DNA from: Actinomycetota bacterium
GTDB taxonomy: Bacteria; Actinomycetota; Geothermincolia; Geothermincolales; RBG-13-55-18
NCBI GenBank assembly: GCA_028275245.1
Contig: JAPWVA010000008.1
Span: 1-15,324, forward strand
Direction of reading: 5' to 3'
Length of the DNA stretch: 15,324 nucleotides
Shown: piece after piece, positions 7,156 to 14,316 of the stretch
How positions within the stretch are numbered: the stretch's first letter is position 1
Layout of the letters: the number at the start of each line of letters is the position of its first letter
Translations under genes and position numbers: made by a program
Notes under the pieces: generated by a model
Database searches by the model: none
What the model was told of the DNA's origin: nothing
Seen by the model: only the letters and a program-made list of their open reading frames with translations

Positions 7156-10155
7156 TTAATCGCCGGGACAGGGGAGAGGCTTACCGTCCACGCAGTCTGG
7201 CGTCTCCCAGCCCAGTATCCGGTAGATGGTGGGGGTTATGTCCCCTATCTCCACCTCCTCTTCCACCGTGGTGCCCGGCGGGTATTGGTGATGGCCCTTG
7301 GGCGCCTTGAAGAGCAGGGGGTTGCGGGTGGTCTGCGGCCCCCCGTGGGCGCCGGGGAACCCCACCTGCACGTTGTCTGGGACCCTACCCAGGGTGATGC
7401 CCACCGGGTTCATGGCAGTGGCGAGAACGCTGCCGTGGGCAGCCACGTTGTAGTTGTAAAGTGGGAAGACGAAGAGGTCCGGCCACCGGTGACCGTCGGG
7501 GAGGTCGGGGTTATTCACCCAGAACTCGGAGTAGAGTTCCCCCGGGCGTATCCTTCCCAGGGGACCCAGGTCCACCCCTTGGCGCATCTCCTCCCGGTTC
7601 ACCACCACCAGAGGCTTCACCAGGCCAAGCTCAGGGTCGTTCACGGTGTGATTTTCCAGGATGTTCTCGATGTCCCGCCGCTTGGCCGGGTCGTTGCACC
7701 AGATGAGGTTGATCTCCGTGCCGCCGCCCTCGTAATAGTCCTCGTTGAGGATCAGTCCGTGGGACCTAAGGATCTGCCTCAGGTCCAGCACCTGGTAACC
7801 TCGGGCCCGGTCCTTCATGTTCTCCATGCCGTGGTCGGAGAGGAAGACGATGATGCTGTTATCGTAGACACCCCGCTCCTTCAGCGTGCGCAGGAACTCA
7901 CCGAATAGCAGGTCCGCCTCGCGCAGTATGTCCAGGCATTCCTCCCTTCGCATCCAAGGGCTGTAGCGGCTCTCGTCGTCCGCCGCGTCAGAGGTGTCCT
8001 TGGCGTCCCATTCGCCGCTGTCCCAGGAAGACCCGGTGAAGTGTCCCGTGTTGTCCAGGTCGGCTATGTTCACGTAGCAGACGTCCGGGTCCTCCTCGAC
8101 TATGGAGCGTAAGAATGAGTCCACGAGGTATCGATCCTCGCAGTGTCCCCCGGGCATCATGCCGATGACGATGCTCACCGGCATGATATAAAGGCCCAGT
8201 CCCAGGAGGAGGTTGAACTGCCCCATCAGGGCCGGGATGAGTATCTCGCGAGTGGTGTCGTTGTAAAGGCAAGCGGAGAAGGGGCCTGAGAGGGGGTCCC
8301 AGGGATCGGTGTCGCTGCGCGGGTCACCGGCGGCGAAGTACTTGTAGGGAGGAGGGAAGAAGAGGGGGAAGCGCTCGCTGTGCCCCACGATGTCCACCGT
8401 CCTCTCACCCTCTATCTCCGCCAACCAGTTCTTGTTGGACCAGAAGCCGCAGAGGGCCTTGCCTCCCGTCTCCTCTTTGGCCACCTCGAAGATGCGCTTG
8501 AGGGGCTTACCTTCCCGGCCGTAGCGCATGAGTCCCATGGAGTTGGGGGCGGTGATCATCTCGTCGTGCTCTGTGAACCCCTTGCAGGTCCCTCCTACCA
8601 TGTACAGCCCCTGGGTGCCGGTGTAGGTCCCGGCCAGGGCGTTGGTGTGGTTCATGTCCGTGGCCGAGGGCAGGTAGACCCGGGAGTTGGAATAACGTAC
8701 GGCGTCTTTCAGGAAGTTCCGAAGGTTGGGCATGAGCCAGTCCCCCTCCGAGCCGGGTCCCGTGCCCTGCCGGTTGAGGTCCAGGTACTCGGGGTTCATG
8801 GAATCGATGGAGAAGTAGTAGACGTTGGGAACCTCGGTCACCTCCACGGCCACCCGGACCCCATCCCGCTGACCCGTGTCGGTGAGAGCGCACACTTGGA
8901 ACTCCACCCTTGCGCCCACCTCGGCTTCCTGAGGCGCGGCGGCCGTGAGGATGACCTGGGCGGTGGCGCCAGGAGCCAGTCCCTCGATCCTCTCCCGGTC
9001 CAGGGCGGCCCGCCATCCCACGGCGCCACTGGTCAAGGAGAGGTGCACGTTCAAGGGTTTCGTCTCCAGGTTGCTGACGTGGAAAATGAAGGTGGTTACC
9101 TCACCGGGCATGACCTGGTGGGCGTGGGGTCGCATCCCATCCAAGTCGTTGGCGCAGTAAAGCAGGCCGGGATTGATCACCTCCACCGTAACCTCACTGG
9201 TAGCCTCGCTCCTCCCGCCGGGGCCCAGTGTGAAGGTGAGGGGCACCGGACGGTTCTTGGGAAGACCTGGACCCGGAATCACCTCCGCCAGGAAGTAGAC
9301 GGGACTGGAATAGAGGTAATTGTGGGTAACACCCGAGACCTTCAGGCTGCTGATCTCCCTCCCGGAATCGTCGAGGAACCGCACCCGGCAGGGATGCGGG
9401 GAGCGGTAGGATAGGGCGTAGGTGTCCTCGGCGCCACCGATGTTGGTGGCGGCCAGGTTCCAGGTGAGGGGCCGGCCCGTGAAGGGCTGGAGCACGGGGT
9501 CGCGGTAACCCTGGCCCAGCAGGAGGTCCCCTCGGGAGAGCTCCAGGGAGGGCATGGAGGAGAGGGCGGTCACCTTCAGCCACAAGCGGTGGGTCTCGAT
9601 CCCGCGCGTTCCGGTGACCTTTATGTACCCCTCTGTTCCCTCCGGGGTGTACGGGGCGCAGGAGACCATGACCCAGGATTTGGCCTTGCCCTGCGCGCCC
9701 GAGGGCCGGACGACGCAGGGCAGTACCATAGCCTTGAAGTAGGGCGATTCCGACCTGACGGAGAGCCAAACCCATTCGGTGACGTCAACGATGTTGGAGG
9801 TCTCCAAGGGCATCCAGGTGAGGGTCTTTCCCGCTGAGGGGGCCAGGACCTGCTGAGAGAACATGCTAAACAGGTCGAAGGTGGCCCGGGGTCGGGCCAG
9901 GGCGGGAGGGGTTGCAATAGGTGGGAAGGCCTGTAGGGCCATAAACAATAAGACCGCGAAGAAGAGACATGTAGATCTAGGGGCGATACGTCGCAAAGCG
10001 GGGCGTATCCTCCTCGCCCGGCCGGAGGTCCTCTTCCTCCCGGCGGAGCCGAGGATAAAGGCAGCCACCGGATCCGTGAGGGCATCACCCGAGGATAGTT
10101 CGGTGGAACCAGGACGAGCAAAACCCTGTAGGAATGCAGATAGCGAGGTTTTCAT
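7156..10155 (-). CDS. Large extracytoplasmic alkaline-phosphatase-superfamily hydrolase (type I phosphodiesterase-like)
   Basis: A 999-residue protein. A basic N-terminal stretch of about 60 residues precedes a hydrophobic segment (about 63-87, CLFFAVLLFMALQAF), an uncleaved anchor or long signal peptide. Residues about 90-445 are beta-rich, with at least two Ig-like or NEW3-like modules; the clearest is at 345-440 (VMPGEVTTFIFHVSNLE through LAPGATAQVILTA). The catalytic domain is C-terminal. Metal and catalytic residues of the superfamily are all present: D451 in YYFSIDSMNP, nucleophile candidate T504 in DMNHTNALAG, D701 and H705 in DLDNTGHFTG, D774-H775 in FLSDHGME, and H937 in GAHGG. It should cleave a phospho- or sulfo-ester outside the membrane; the substrate is unknown. 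The ATG at 10155 is preferred because AGGGGGG (10161-10167) lies 5 nt upstream; in-frame GTG 10203 and ATG 10197 have poorer sites. It converges on gltX and diverges from the tRNA genes. Confidence 0.85.
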   Translation of the reverse strand: MKTSLSAFLQGFARPGSTELSSGDALTDPVAAFILGSAGRKRTSGRARRIRPALRRIAPRSTCLFFAVLLFMALQAFPPIATPPALARPRATFDLFSMFSQQVLAPSAGKTLTWMPLETSNIVDVTEWVWLSVRSESPYFKAMVLPCVVRPSGAQGKAKSWVMVSCAPYTPEGTEGYIKVTGTRGIETHRLWLKVTALSSMPSLELSRGDLLLGQGYRDPVLQPFTGRPLTWNLAATNIGGAEDTYALSYRSPHPCRVRFLDDSGREISSLKVSGVTHNYLYSSPVYFLAEVIPGPGLPKNRPVPLTFTLGPGGRSEATSEVTVEVINPGLLYCANDLDGMRPHAHQVMPGEVTTFIFHVSNLETKPLNVHLSLTSGAVGWRAALDRERIEGLAPGATAQVILTAAAPQEAEVGARVEFQVCALTDTGQRDGVRVAVEVTEVPNVYYFSIDSMNPEYLDLNRQGTGPGSEGDWLMPNLRNFLKDAVRYSNSRVYLPSATDMNHTNALAGTYTGTQGLYMVGGTCKGFTEHDEMITAPNSMGLMRYGREGKPLKRIFEVAKEETGGKALCGFWSNKNWLAEIEGERTVDIVGHSERFPLFFPPPYKYFAAGDPRSDTDPWDPLSGPFSACLYNDTTREILIPALMGQFNLLLGLGLYIMPVSIVIGMMPGGHCEDRYLVDSFLRSIVEEDPDVCYVNIADLDNTGHFTGSSWDSGEWDAKDTSDAADDESRYSPWMRREECLDILREADLLFGEFLRTLKERGVYDNSIIVFLSDHGMENMKDRARGYQVLDLRQILRSHGLILNEDYYEGGGTEINLIWCNDPAKRRDIENILENHTVNDPELGLVKPLVVVNREEMRQGVDLGPLGRIRPGELYSEFWVNNPDLPDGHRWPDLFVFPLYNYNVAAHGSVLATAMNPVGITLGRVPDNVQVGFPGAHGGPQTTRNPLLFKAPKGHHQYPPGTTVEEEVEIGDITPTIYRILGWETPDCVDGKPLPCPGD

Positions 10156-10246
10156 GCTTACCCCCCTCGTCGACGCCTCTTTGTGCGCATCCCCCATAAC
10201 CACCCCGCGGGATTAATCCTCCATCCCGCCGGGCTCGGATGAAGGA

Positions 10247-10274
10247 ATTTTATCATGCGATGAATAAAACACAA
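10247..10274 (-). promoter_or_regulatory. Possible promoter of the phosphatase-family gene
   Basis: On the minus strand TTGTGT (10274-10269) and TAAAAT (10252-10247) are separated by 16 bp. The -10 matches five of six consensus positions and the -35 three of six. Transcription would begin near 10240, giving a leader of about 85 nt. Confidence 0.35.
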
Positions 10275-10311
10275 GAATCTGCACCTGAACCGGGTAGCAT
10301 CCCGGAAAGAG

Positions 10312-10346
10312 CATTATATGCACTGGCCCAAACATCATATGCGCTG
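10312..10346. repeat. Pair of near-identical 14-bp direct repeats, 21 bp apart
   Basis: CATTATATGCACTG (10312-10325) and CATCATATGCGCTG (10333-10346) agree at 12 of 14 positions. Their starts are 21 bp apart, two helical turns, in the spacer between the leftward phosphatase-family gene and the rightward tRNA genes. This spacing suits binding of a regulator to one DNA face. No regulator is identified. Confidence 0.4.
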
Positions 10347-10425
10347 ACCTTTCGGGATTGTTGGAGCTAAAGGTCTGGCCTCACTGTGCGTCTCCAGAAG
10401 CCTGGAAGCGTTTGAGCACGGGGCG

Positions 10426-10454
10426 TTGAGCAAAACGGGATGATGTGTTATCAT
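10426..10454 (+). promoter_or_regulatory. Promoter of the tRNA-Gln / tRNA-Glu pair
   Basis: TTGAGC (10426-10431) and TATCAT (10449-10454) match the -35 and -10 consensus at four and five of six positions with the ideal 17-bp spacer. Transcription would begin near 10461, about 9 nt before the mature tRNA-Gln 5' end. Confidence 0.7.
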
Positions 10455-10469
10455 ACCCCCCGGAAAGAC

Positions 10470-10543
10470 TGGGGGATCGTCTAATGGTAGGACGCGAGAC
10501 TCTGGATCTCGTTGTGAGGGTTCGAATCCTTCTCCCCCAGCCA
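10470..10543 (+). tRNA. tRNA-Gln (anticodon CTG)
   Basis: A full cloverleaf can be folded. Acceptor TGGGGGA (10470-10476) pairs with TCCCCCA (10533-10539). The D arm is GTC/GAC. The anticodon stem CGAGA/TCTCG holds the loop CTCTGGA, giving anticodon CTG for codon CAG. The T arm is GAGGG/CCTTC with loop TTCGAAT. Discriminator G10540 is followed by an encoded CCA (10541-10543). The variable region is 4 nt. Confidence 0.95.
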
Positions 10544-10562
10544 AATGAATAGGATAATGCGT

Positions 10563-10640
10563 GGCGCATTAGTCTAGTTGGCCTAGGACGCCGCCCTCTC
10601 AAGGCGGAGATCGCGGGTTCGAATCCCGCATGCGCTACCA
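10563..10640 (+). tRNA. tRNA-Glu (anticodon CTC)
   Basis: Acceptor GGCGCAT (10563-10569) pairs with ATGCGCT (10630-10636), with one G-T pair at the end. The D arm is GTC/GAC with a large loop. The anticodon stem CCGCC/GGCGG holds the loop CTCTCAA, giving anticodon CTC for codon GAG. The T arm is GCGGG/CCCGC with loop TTCGAAT. Discriminator A10637 is followed by an encoded CCA (10638-10640). It lies 19 nt after tRNA-Gln and shares its transcript. Confidence 0.95.
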
Positions 10641-10646
10641 AGATAT

Positions 10647-10672
10647 AGGCCCCGCCAGGGGCCTTGTGTTTT
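10647..10672 (+). terminator. Rho-independent terminator of the tRNA operon
   Basis: AGGCCCC (10647-10653) pairs perfectly with GGGGCCT (10658-10664) around the loop GCCA. The tail TTGTGTTTT follows. It starts 6 nt after the tRNA-Glu CCA end. Confidence 0.85.
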
Positions 10673-10986
10673 GCCGGCTTTTCCCACTACCCGTTCCCCG
10701 CGGCCCCCTTTTTTAGGGTGGTGGCGACGCTCCTCACCGCTGAGAAGGCCCCGGGAGCGCTGGATATCCCCCCAGGGGCACGTGGGAGCCGCCGAATAGG
10801 GGATTTTCCCGGCCGGGGCAAGATTTACCTTTCCGGTGACGATAACTAAGGGGAGCTCATGGATCTGGTGAATTGCGGGAAATACCGTCACCGGCGGAGA
10901 GACCCAGTAAGGGGAGGAATCGATGGCCGCGCCGGCAAAAATGAGGGTAAGATGTGAAGTTACCGGCTGGTTAATCGGAGGTGGAA
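10673..10986. other. Leader region upstream of the duplicated CPxCGVP gene
   Basis: No intact gene of ordinary size is seen. The stretch holds a 9-bp inverted repeat, CCGGTGACG (10833-10841) and CGTCACCGG (10886-10894), 44 bp apart, and a possible 32-codon reading frame described separately. No clear promoter was recognised. Confidence 0.4.
10859..10957 (+). CDS. Possible 32-residue upstream small ORF
   Basis: The ATG at 10859 is preceded by AAGGGGAG (10848-10855), a good ribosome site. The frame gives a short basic peptide (MDLVNCGKYRHRRRDPVRGG and 12 more residues) and stops 29 nt before the downstream GTG. One arm of a 9-bp inverted repeat falls inside it. It could be a leader peptide. 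In GC-rich DNA a frame this short is easily fortuitous. Confidence 0.2.
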   Translation: MDLVNCGKYRHRRRDPVRGGIDGRAGKNEGKM

Positions 10987-12117
10987 GTGGATTACACCAA
11001 AAGGTGCCCGGAATGCGGGGTTCCCTCATTCATCAGCCGTGAGTTGGAATGGGGAACGGACGGGGTTATCCACCTGAGGCGCTCACCCCGCAACCGGATG
11101 GTCCTCTTTGAGTCCAACGTCATCGACAACCTCTTCAGGGGGATCGAGGACCTCATCGGCCTTCCCATCGAGCACATCGTCATAGAGAGCCGCCGCCGGG
11201 AGGTGCGGCGCTACATGGAGGGCATCTTCACCGCCTGGGCCAGGAGTTTCCTCATGCGCCTGAACGAGGGGATGAGCGGGATCCCCGGCTTTAGCGCTTG
11301 GGGGCATCTGATCAGGAACCTAGTGGGAAAAGCGGTGGCGGGCAAGACCTTCCAGGTAGGGAAGGTCTACGGGTACGGCGAGCCCTTGTGGGGCCCTCTG
11401 TGGGAGGCGAGGGACGTGCACCCTTGGAGGGTTATGCCGGTAAGGAATCCCTATTCCGTCTTCTTCTTCGCGGCGGAGATCCTGGCCACGGTGGAAGCCT
11501 TCGAGGGACGGGACATGTGGGTCCGCTATCAGCGGCAGGACGAAGAGACCTGGGTCTTCACTGTCCATCCCTCCGGGCATCCGGTGGAGCTGGGGGATAG
11601 GCTACGCCGCCGCAGATATCCCTTCCGAGAGGGCGACATGAAGCTGGACAGGTGCCCCCGCTGCGGGGTCCCCCGGGAGGTTTGGGAAATGCGATGGGAC
11701 CTGGAGCGGGGCATCATCACCGATGGCCAGACCGGGAGGAGGATGGCCATCTTCGGACCCCATGCCGTGGACTCCGTCCTCGCCGACCTGGAGGAGGAGC
11801 TGGGGGAGGAGATCCCACGGTTGGCGGTGGAGGCCCAGCGCCGATACGTCAAGTCCAGGTTGGCCGCGGAGAACTGGCGCCGGAGGGGGACCACCTTCGC
11901 TCGCATGGCCGCCGTGCGGGGCCTGGGTTATGTGGCGGAGTTCGAGGTGAATGAGAGGAGGTTGCGGGTGCGCCTGCTGAACTCCTGTATGCCCTACCTC
12001 TGCGTGGGGATGGCCCAGGCCCTGTATGAGCTGGCCATGGGCCGCGAGCGTAGCGAGGCGCATTGGAGCCTCTCCGCTGATGGTGAGCTGGAGATCGCCG
12101 TGGAGCTGGTGGATTGA
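10987..12117 (+). CDS. Uncharacterised tandem-duplicated CPxCGVP protein
   Basis: A 376-residue soluble protein I cannot assign to a named family. It has two related halves. Half 1 starts CPECGVP (7-13) and half 2 CPRCGVP (223-229). After each knuckle come an aromatic/charged strand, a Gly followed by Ile (GVIHL / GIITD), R-M-hydrophobic (RMVLF / RMAIF), V/I-D, an acidic helix, and a conserved basic signature (IESRRREVRRYM at 66-77 / VEAQRRYVKSRL at 281-292). Each half then has a helix, a V-x-G-x-G or RGLGYVAEFEV strand, and a hydrophobic helix (VFFFAAEILATVEAF / LCVGMAQALYELAMG). The second region is loosely reminiscent of small-molecule-binding V4R-like folds, which is speculation. Only two Cys per knuckle are visible, so a zinc site would need pairing between halves. 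GTG 10987 is chosen because GGAGG (10977-10981) is 5 nt upstream; GTG 10981 overlaps that site. Confidence 0.75.
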   Translation: MDYTKRCPECGVPSFISRELEWGTDGVIHLRRSPRNRMVLFESNVIDNLFRGIEDLIGLPIEHIVIESRRREVRRYMEGIFTAWARSFLMRLNEGMSGIPGFSAWGHLIRNLVGKAVAGKTFQVGKVYGYGEPLWGPLWEARDVHPWRVMPVRNPYSVFFFAAEILATVEAFEGRDMWVRYQRQDEETWVFTVHPSGHPVELGDRLRRRRYPFREGDMKLDRCPRCGVPREVWEMRWDLERGIITDGQTGRRMAIFGPHAVDSVLADLEEELGEEIPRLAVEAQRRYVKSRLAAENWRRRGTTFARMAAVRGLGYVAEFEVNERRLRVRLLNSCMPYLCVGMAQALYELAMGRERSEAHWSLSADGELEIAVELVD

Positions 12118-12717
12118 GATCGCAGTTCCATCCCTGCGCCGGGAAACGGCGACCCGAGGTCGTACGGCGAGACCGTCCTATTCGTTCCCTCCCTTTCCGC
12201 CTTGAAGGTGTCTGTCCCGGATGTCTTCTTCGCCGGTCCTGGACCTTTCGTGGGGGTTGACAGTAGGGGAGCTTCACCGGATCGAAGGTGGGCGGAGATC
12301 CGTACCGGATCGCGCGATACCTCGCAGATCCTGGTTTGACCCATTTCCGGTTTTCTGGAAGTAGGGGTGAAAAGGGCCAAGATGGGAATGGATTTTCACC
12401 AGATGCTGGGCCGGCCAGGAGATCCCCTTCCCCGCCTCCCTATCTCCCTTCCCCGCCTCCCTGATCGCCGGCGGACGGGGCAGATGAAGACCCCTCGGGC
12501 GTCCTTCCCTGAAACCCTTGCCGCGGGCTAGCCGGGCTGCCCGCGATTGATAAAACGACTGACAACGACTAACGGCACATCCTGGTGGGTCAAACCCGGT
12601 CCCTGGATTGACCAGGCGGCTGACCCGGCCGTGTCAAAGGGAAAGACCGTTTCGCTGGTGTTACCCTTCTTCCCGGAGGTGCATCCCGGTCCCCTTCGGT
12701 CGCGCCTTTTTCCACTT
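12118..12717. other. 600-bp gene-free spacer between convergent genes
   Basis: No convincing gene on either strand. The open frames here lack ribosome sites and recognisable composition. Visible structures are a short hairpin CGCCG/CGGCG (12137-12151) 20 nt after the upstream stop, a 9-bp direct repeat ACCGGATCG (12276 and 12304), an 11-bp inverted repeat GGTTTGACCCA (12333-12343) with TGGGTCAAACC (12586-12596), and a 21-bp-period tandem repeat at 12425-12462. No T-tailed terminator was found. Confidence 0.5.
12425..12462. repeat. Two-copy tandem repeat, 21-bp period
   Basis: CCCTTCCCCGCCTCCCT occurs at 12425-12441 and again at 12446-12462, identical over 17 bp with a 4-bp spacer. It is a pyrimidine-rich tract on this strand inside the convergent spacer, probably a small replication-slippage duplication. 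Confidence 0.7.
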
Positions 12718-13998
12718 TCAAGTGCCCGTCAGGTCCGAGCACTCCAGGATATCCGGGAACAAGAAGAGCATGAGGCCCATGAAAAGGCATACCGTTCCCC
12801 CCAGAAGTAGGGCATCGTTGGGGGAAGTGCGGTCGGACACGAAGCCCATGAGCAGGCCTCCCAGGGGGTAAAGGCCCTGGAAGACGAGGATGTAGAGGCT
12901 CATGATCCTACCCCGCATGTTCCGCTCCACGCCGGATTGGAGCACCGCGTTGATGGAGGAGCTGAGCATGAGGAAACTCGCCCCCAACAGGAAGCTGATG
13001 GAGGCGGAAAGGGGCAGGTTCCTGGAAAGGGCGAAGGCCACGAGGGCGAGGGACCCGGCCAGAGCGACCCAGCGGATTATGGTGATCTCCCGGAAGCGGT
13101 GGTTCAGGGCGGTCACCAGGGGGGCGGAGACCGCAGCCCCCAATCCAGTGGCCCCCAGGAGGATGCCATAGGCGGTGGATCCTCCCCGCAACACGTCCTT
13201 GGCTATGCCGGGGAGCAACACCAAATAGGTGAGGCCGAATAGGGAAGATACCGCCATGATGGCCAAAAGGTTCCTTGCCCAGGAGTTCTTCCAGGCGAAA
13301 GCCAGCACCTCTCCCACGTGGCGGAAGAGGCTGCTTCCTTCACGGCGGATGGGAGGGGTACGGGTCCTGATGGCCAGAAGCGCTGCGATGACGGCCATGA
13401 AGCTCAGGGCGTTGAGGAAGAAAGCGGGGGTCGCTCCCCAAAGGGCCAGCACCAAGGCCCCCAGCATGGGACCCAGGAACCGGGCCATGTTGAACTGGGC
13501 GGCATCCAGTGCCACCGCGTTGAGGATGATGTCCGGGGGTACCAGGTCGGTGATGATGGCCCGCCAGGCGGGAAAGTTGAAGACGAAGGCGATCCCCATT
13601 AAGGCGGTGATCACCATGATCACCGGCTGGGTGCATTGACCCAGGGAGGAGAGCACCGCCAGGGCCAGGGCCCCGAGCATCATGGCGGTCTGGGTAGCCA
13701 GGATCATCCTCTTGCGGTCGAGGGTGTCCGCCAGCGAGCCCGCCACCAGCACCAGCAGGAAAACGGGGAGGAACTGGGCCATGTTGACCAAGCCTACCCA
13801 AGCGTCGGACCCCGTTCTCTCCTTGACCACCCAGAAGAGGGCGGTGTTGTGGATCCAGGTGCCCACGTTGCTCACGAAGGCCCCCGCCCAGAGGAAACGA
13901 AAGTCCCGGACGAAGAAAGCGGATAATACGTGAACGCGGGCCCTCGGTGCCTCGCCGGGAGACCTTTCAGATAAGGCTTTCCTTTCTGCCTCCTGCAA
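12718..13998 (-). CDS. MFS_3-type exporter (EntS-like major facilitator)
   Basis: A 426-residue, about twelve-helix transporter of the cytoplasmic membrane. The N-terminus FFVRDFRFLWAGAFVSNVGT, followed by WIHNTALFWVV, is characteristic of the MFS_3 group that includes enterobactin exporter EntS and macrolide-efflux-like proteins. The loop 2-3 signature GSLADTLDRKRMI lies at 87-99, and FNFPAWRAIITDLVP with NAVALDAAQFNMARFLGP after it is typical of helices 4-5 of this group. NMRGRIMSLYILVFQGLYPLG in the second half is equally typical. The substrate is unknown; export of a siderophore, drug or lipid-like compound is the usual role. The TTG start at 13998 is well supported by AAGGAGGG (14013-14006) 7 nt upstream. 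The gene lies downstream of the GH3 gene on the same strand but 318 bp away, with its own structured leader. Confidence 0.88.
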   Translation of the reverse strand: MQEAERKALSERSPGEAPRARVHVLSAFFVRDFRFLWAGAFVSNVGTWIHNTALFWVVKERTGSDAWVGLVNMAQFLPVFLLVLVAGSLADTLDRKRMILATQTAMMLGALALAVLSSLGQCTQPVIMVITALMGIAFVFNFPAWRAIITDLVPPDIILNAVALDAAQFNMARFLGPMLGALVLALWGATPAFFLNALSFMAVIAALLAIRTRTPPIRREGSSLFRHVGEVLAFAWKNSWARNLLAIMAVSSLFGLTYLVLLPGIAKDVLRGGSTAYGILLGATGLGAAVSAPLVTALNHRFREITIIRWVALAGSLALVAFALSRNLPLSASISFLLGASFLMLSSSINAVLQSGVERNMRGRIMSLYILVFQGLYPLGGLLMGFVSDRTSPNDALLLGGTVCLFMGLMLFLFPDILECSDLTGT

Positions 13999-14316
13999 TT
14001 CCGATCCCTCCTTAGTGCCGGCAGGCCCCAGCTCCTTTCGGACCCGGTATCGCCCGGGCCCGGCGGTAGGTGGCCCCTACCGCGCTCGCCCGGGACCGGA
14101 CCGTGCCCCTTGCCGGGAGGCGGGCGAGCATCGGGGATCCGACGGCAGGGATATTCTACAACCGTACACGGGGAACCGTTCCTGGGGAGCCCCGGTCTCT
14201 CCCAGGTATGGAAATCGGACTCTCAGGAGGGGGACCAGGGGGACCGAGGCCGTTTCCCGGGCACCCGGGAGATGGTCTCCCAGGGGGGACGGGGGTGGGG
14301 GTCGCGGCAGGGCGTT
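13999..14316. other. Intergenic region and structured leader before the exporter
   Basis: No gene is supported. Besides the long hairpin at 14053-14094, there is a GGGAGA/TCTCCC stem (14267-14281, 3-nt loop) 36 bp beyond the GH3 stop, which has no T-run on the minus strand, and a tandem GGGGGACC pair near 14230-14245. No clear promoter was recognised. Confidence 0.4.
14053..14094 (-). promoter_or_regulatory. Strong stem-loop in the exporter 5' leader
   Basis: GCGGTAGG (14063-14070) pairs perfectly with CCTACCGC (14076-14083) around a 5-nt loop. An outer stem CCCGGGC (14053-14059) pairs with GCCCGGG (14088-14094) across a small internal loop. It ends 54 bp upstream of the exporter start codon on the minus strand. 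There is no T-run on either side, so it is not an obvious terminator; a protein- or ligand-responsive leader element or a DNA-binding palindrome are options. Confidence 0.4.

Noticed and set aside
8380..9414. 344-codon plus-strand open frame antisense to the phosphatase-family gene
   Set aside because: It is the mirror of a well-supported gene with all catalytic motifs. Its own translation is Gly/Val/His-rich without motifs, as expected from the complementary strand of GC-rich coding DNA.
12257..12262. Perfect TTGACA in the convergent spacer
   Set aside because: No -10-like sequence lies 15-19 bp downstream (GATCGA at the expected place) and no gene follows in that direction.
12547..12810. 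87-codon plus-strand frame overlapping the end of the exporter
   Set aside because: No ribosome site, no recognisable motif, and its last third is antisense to the exporter C-terminus.
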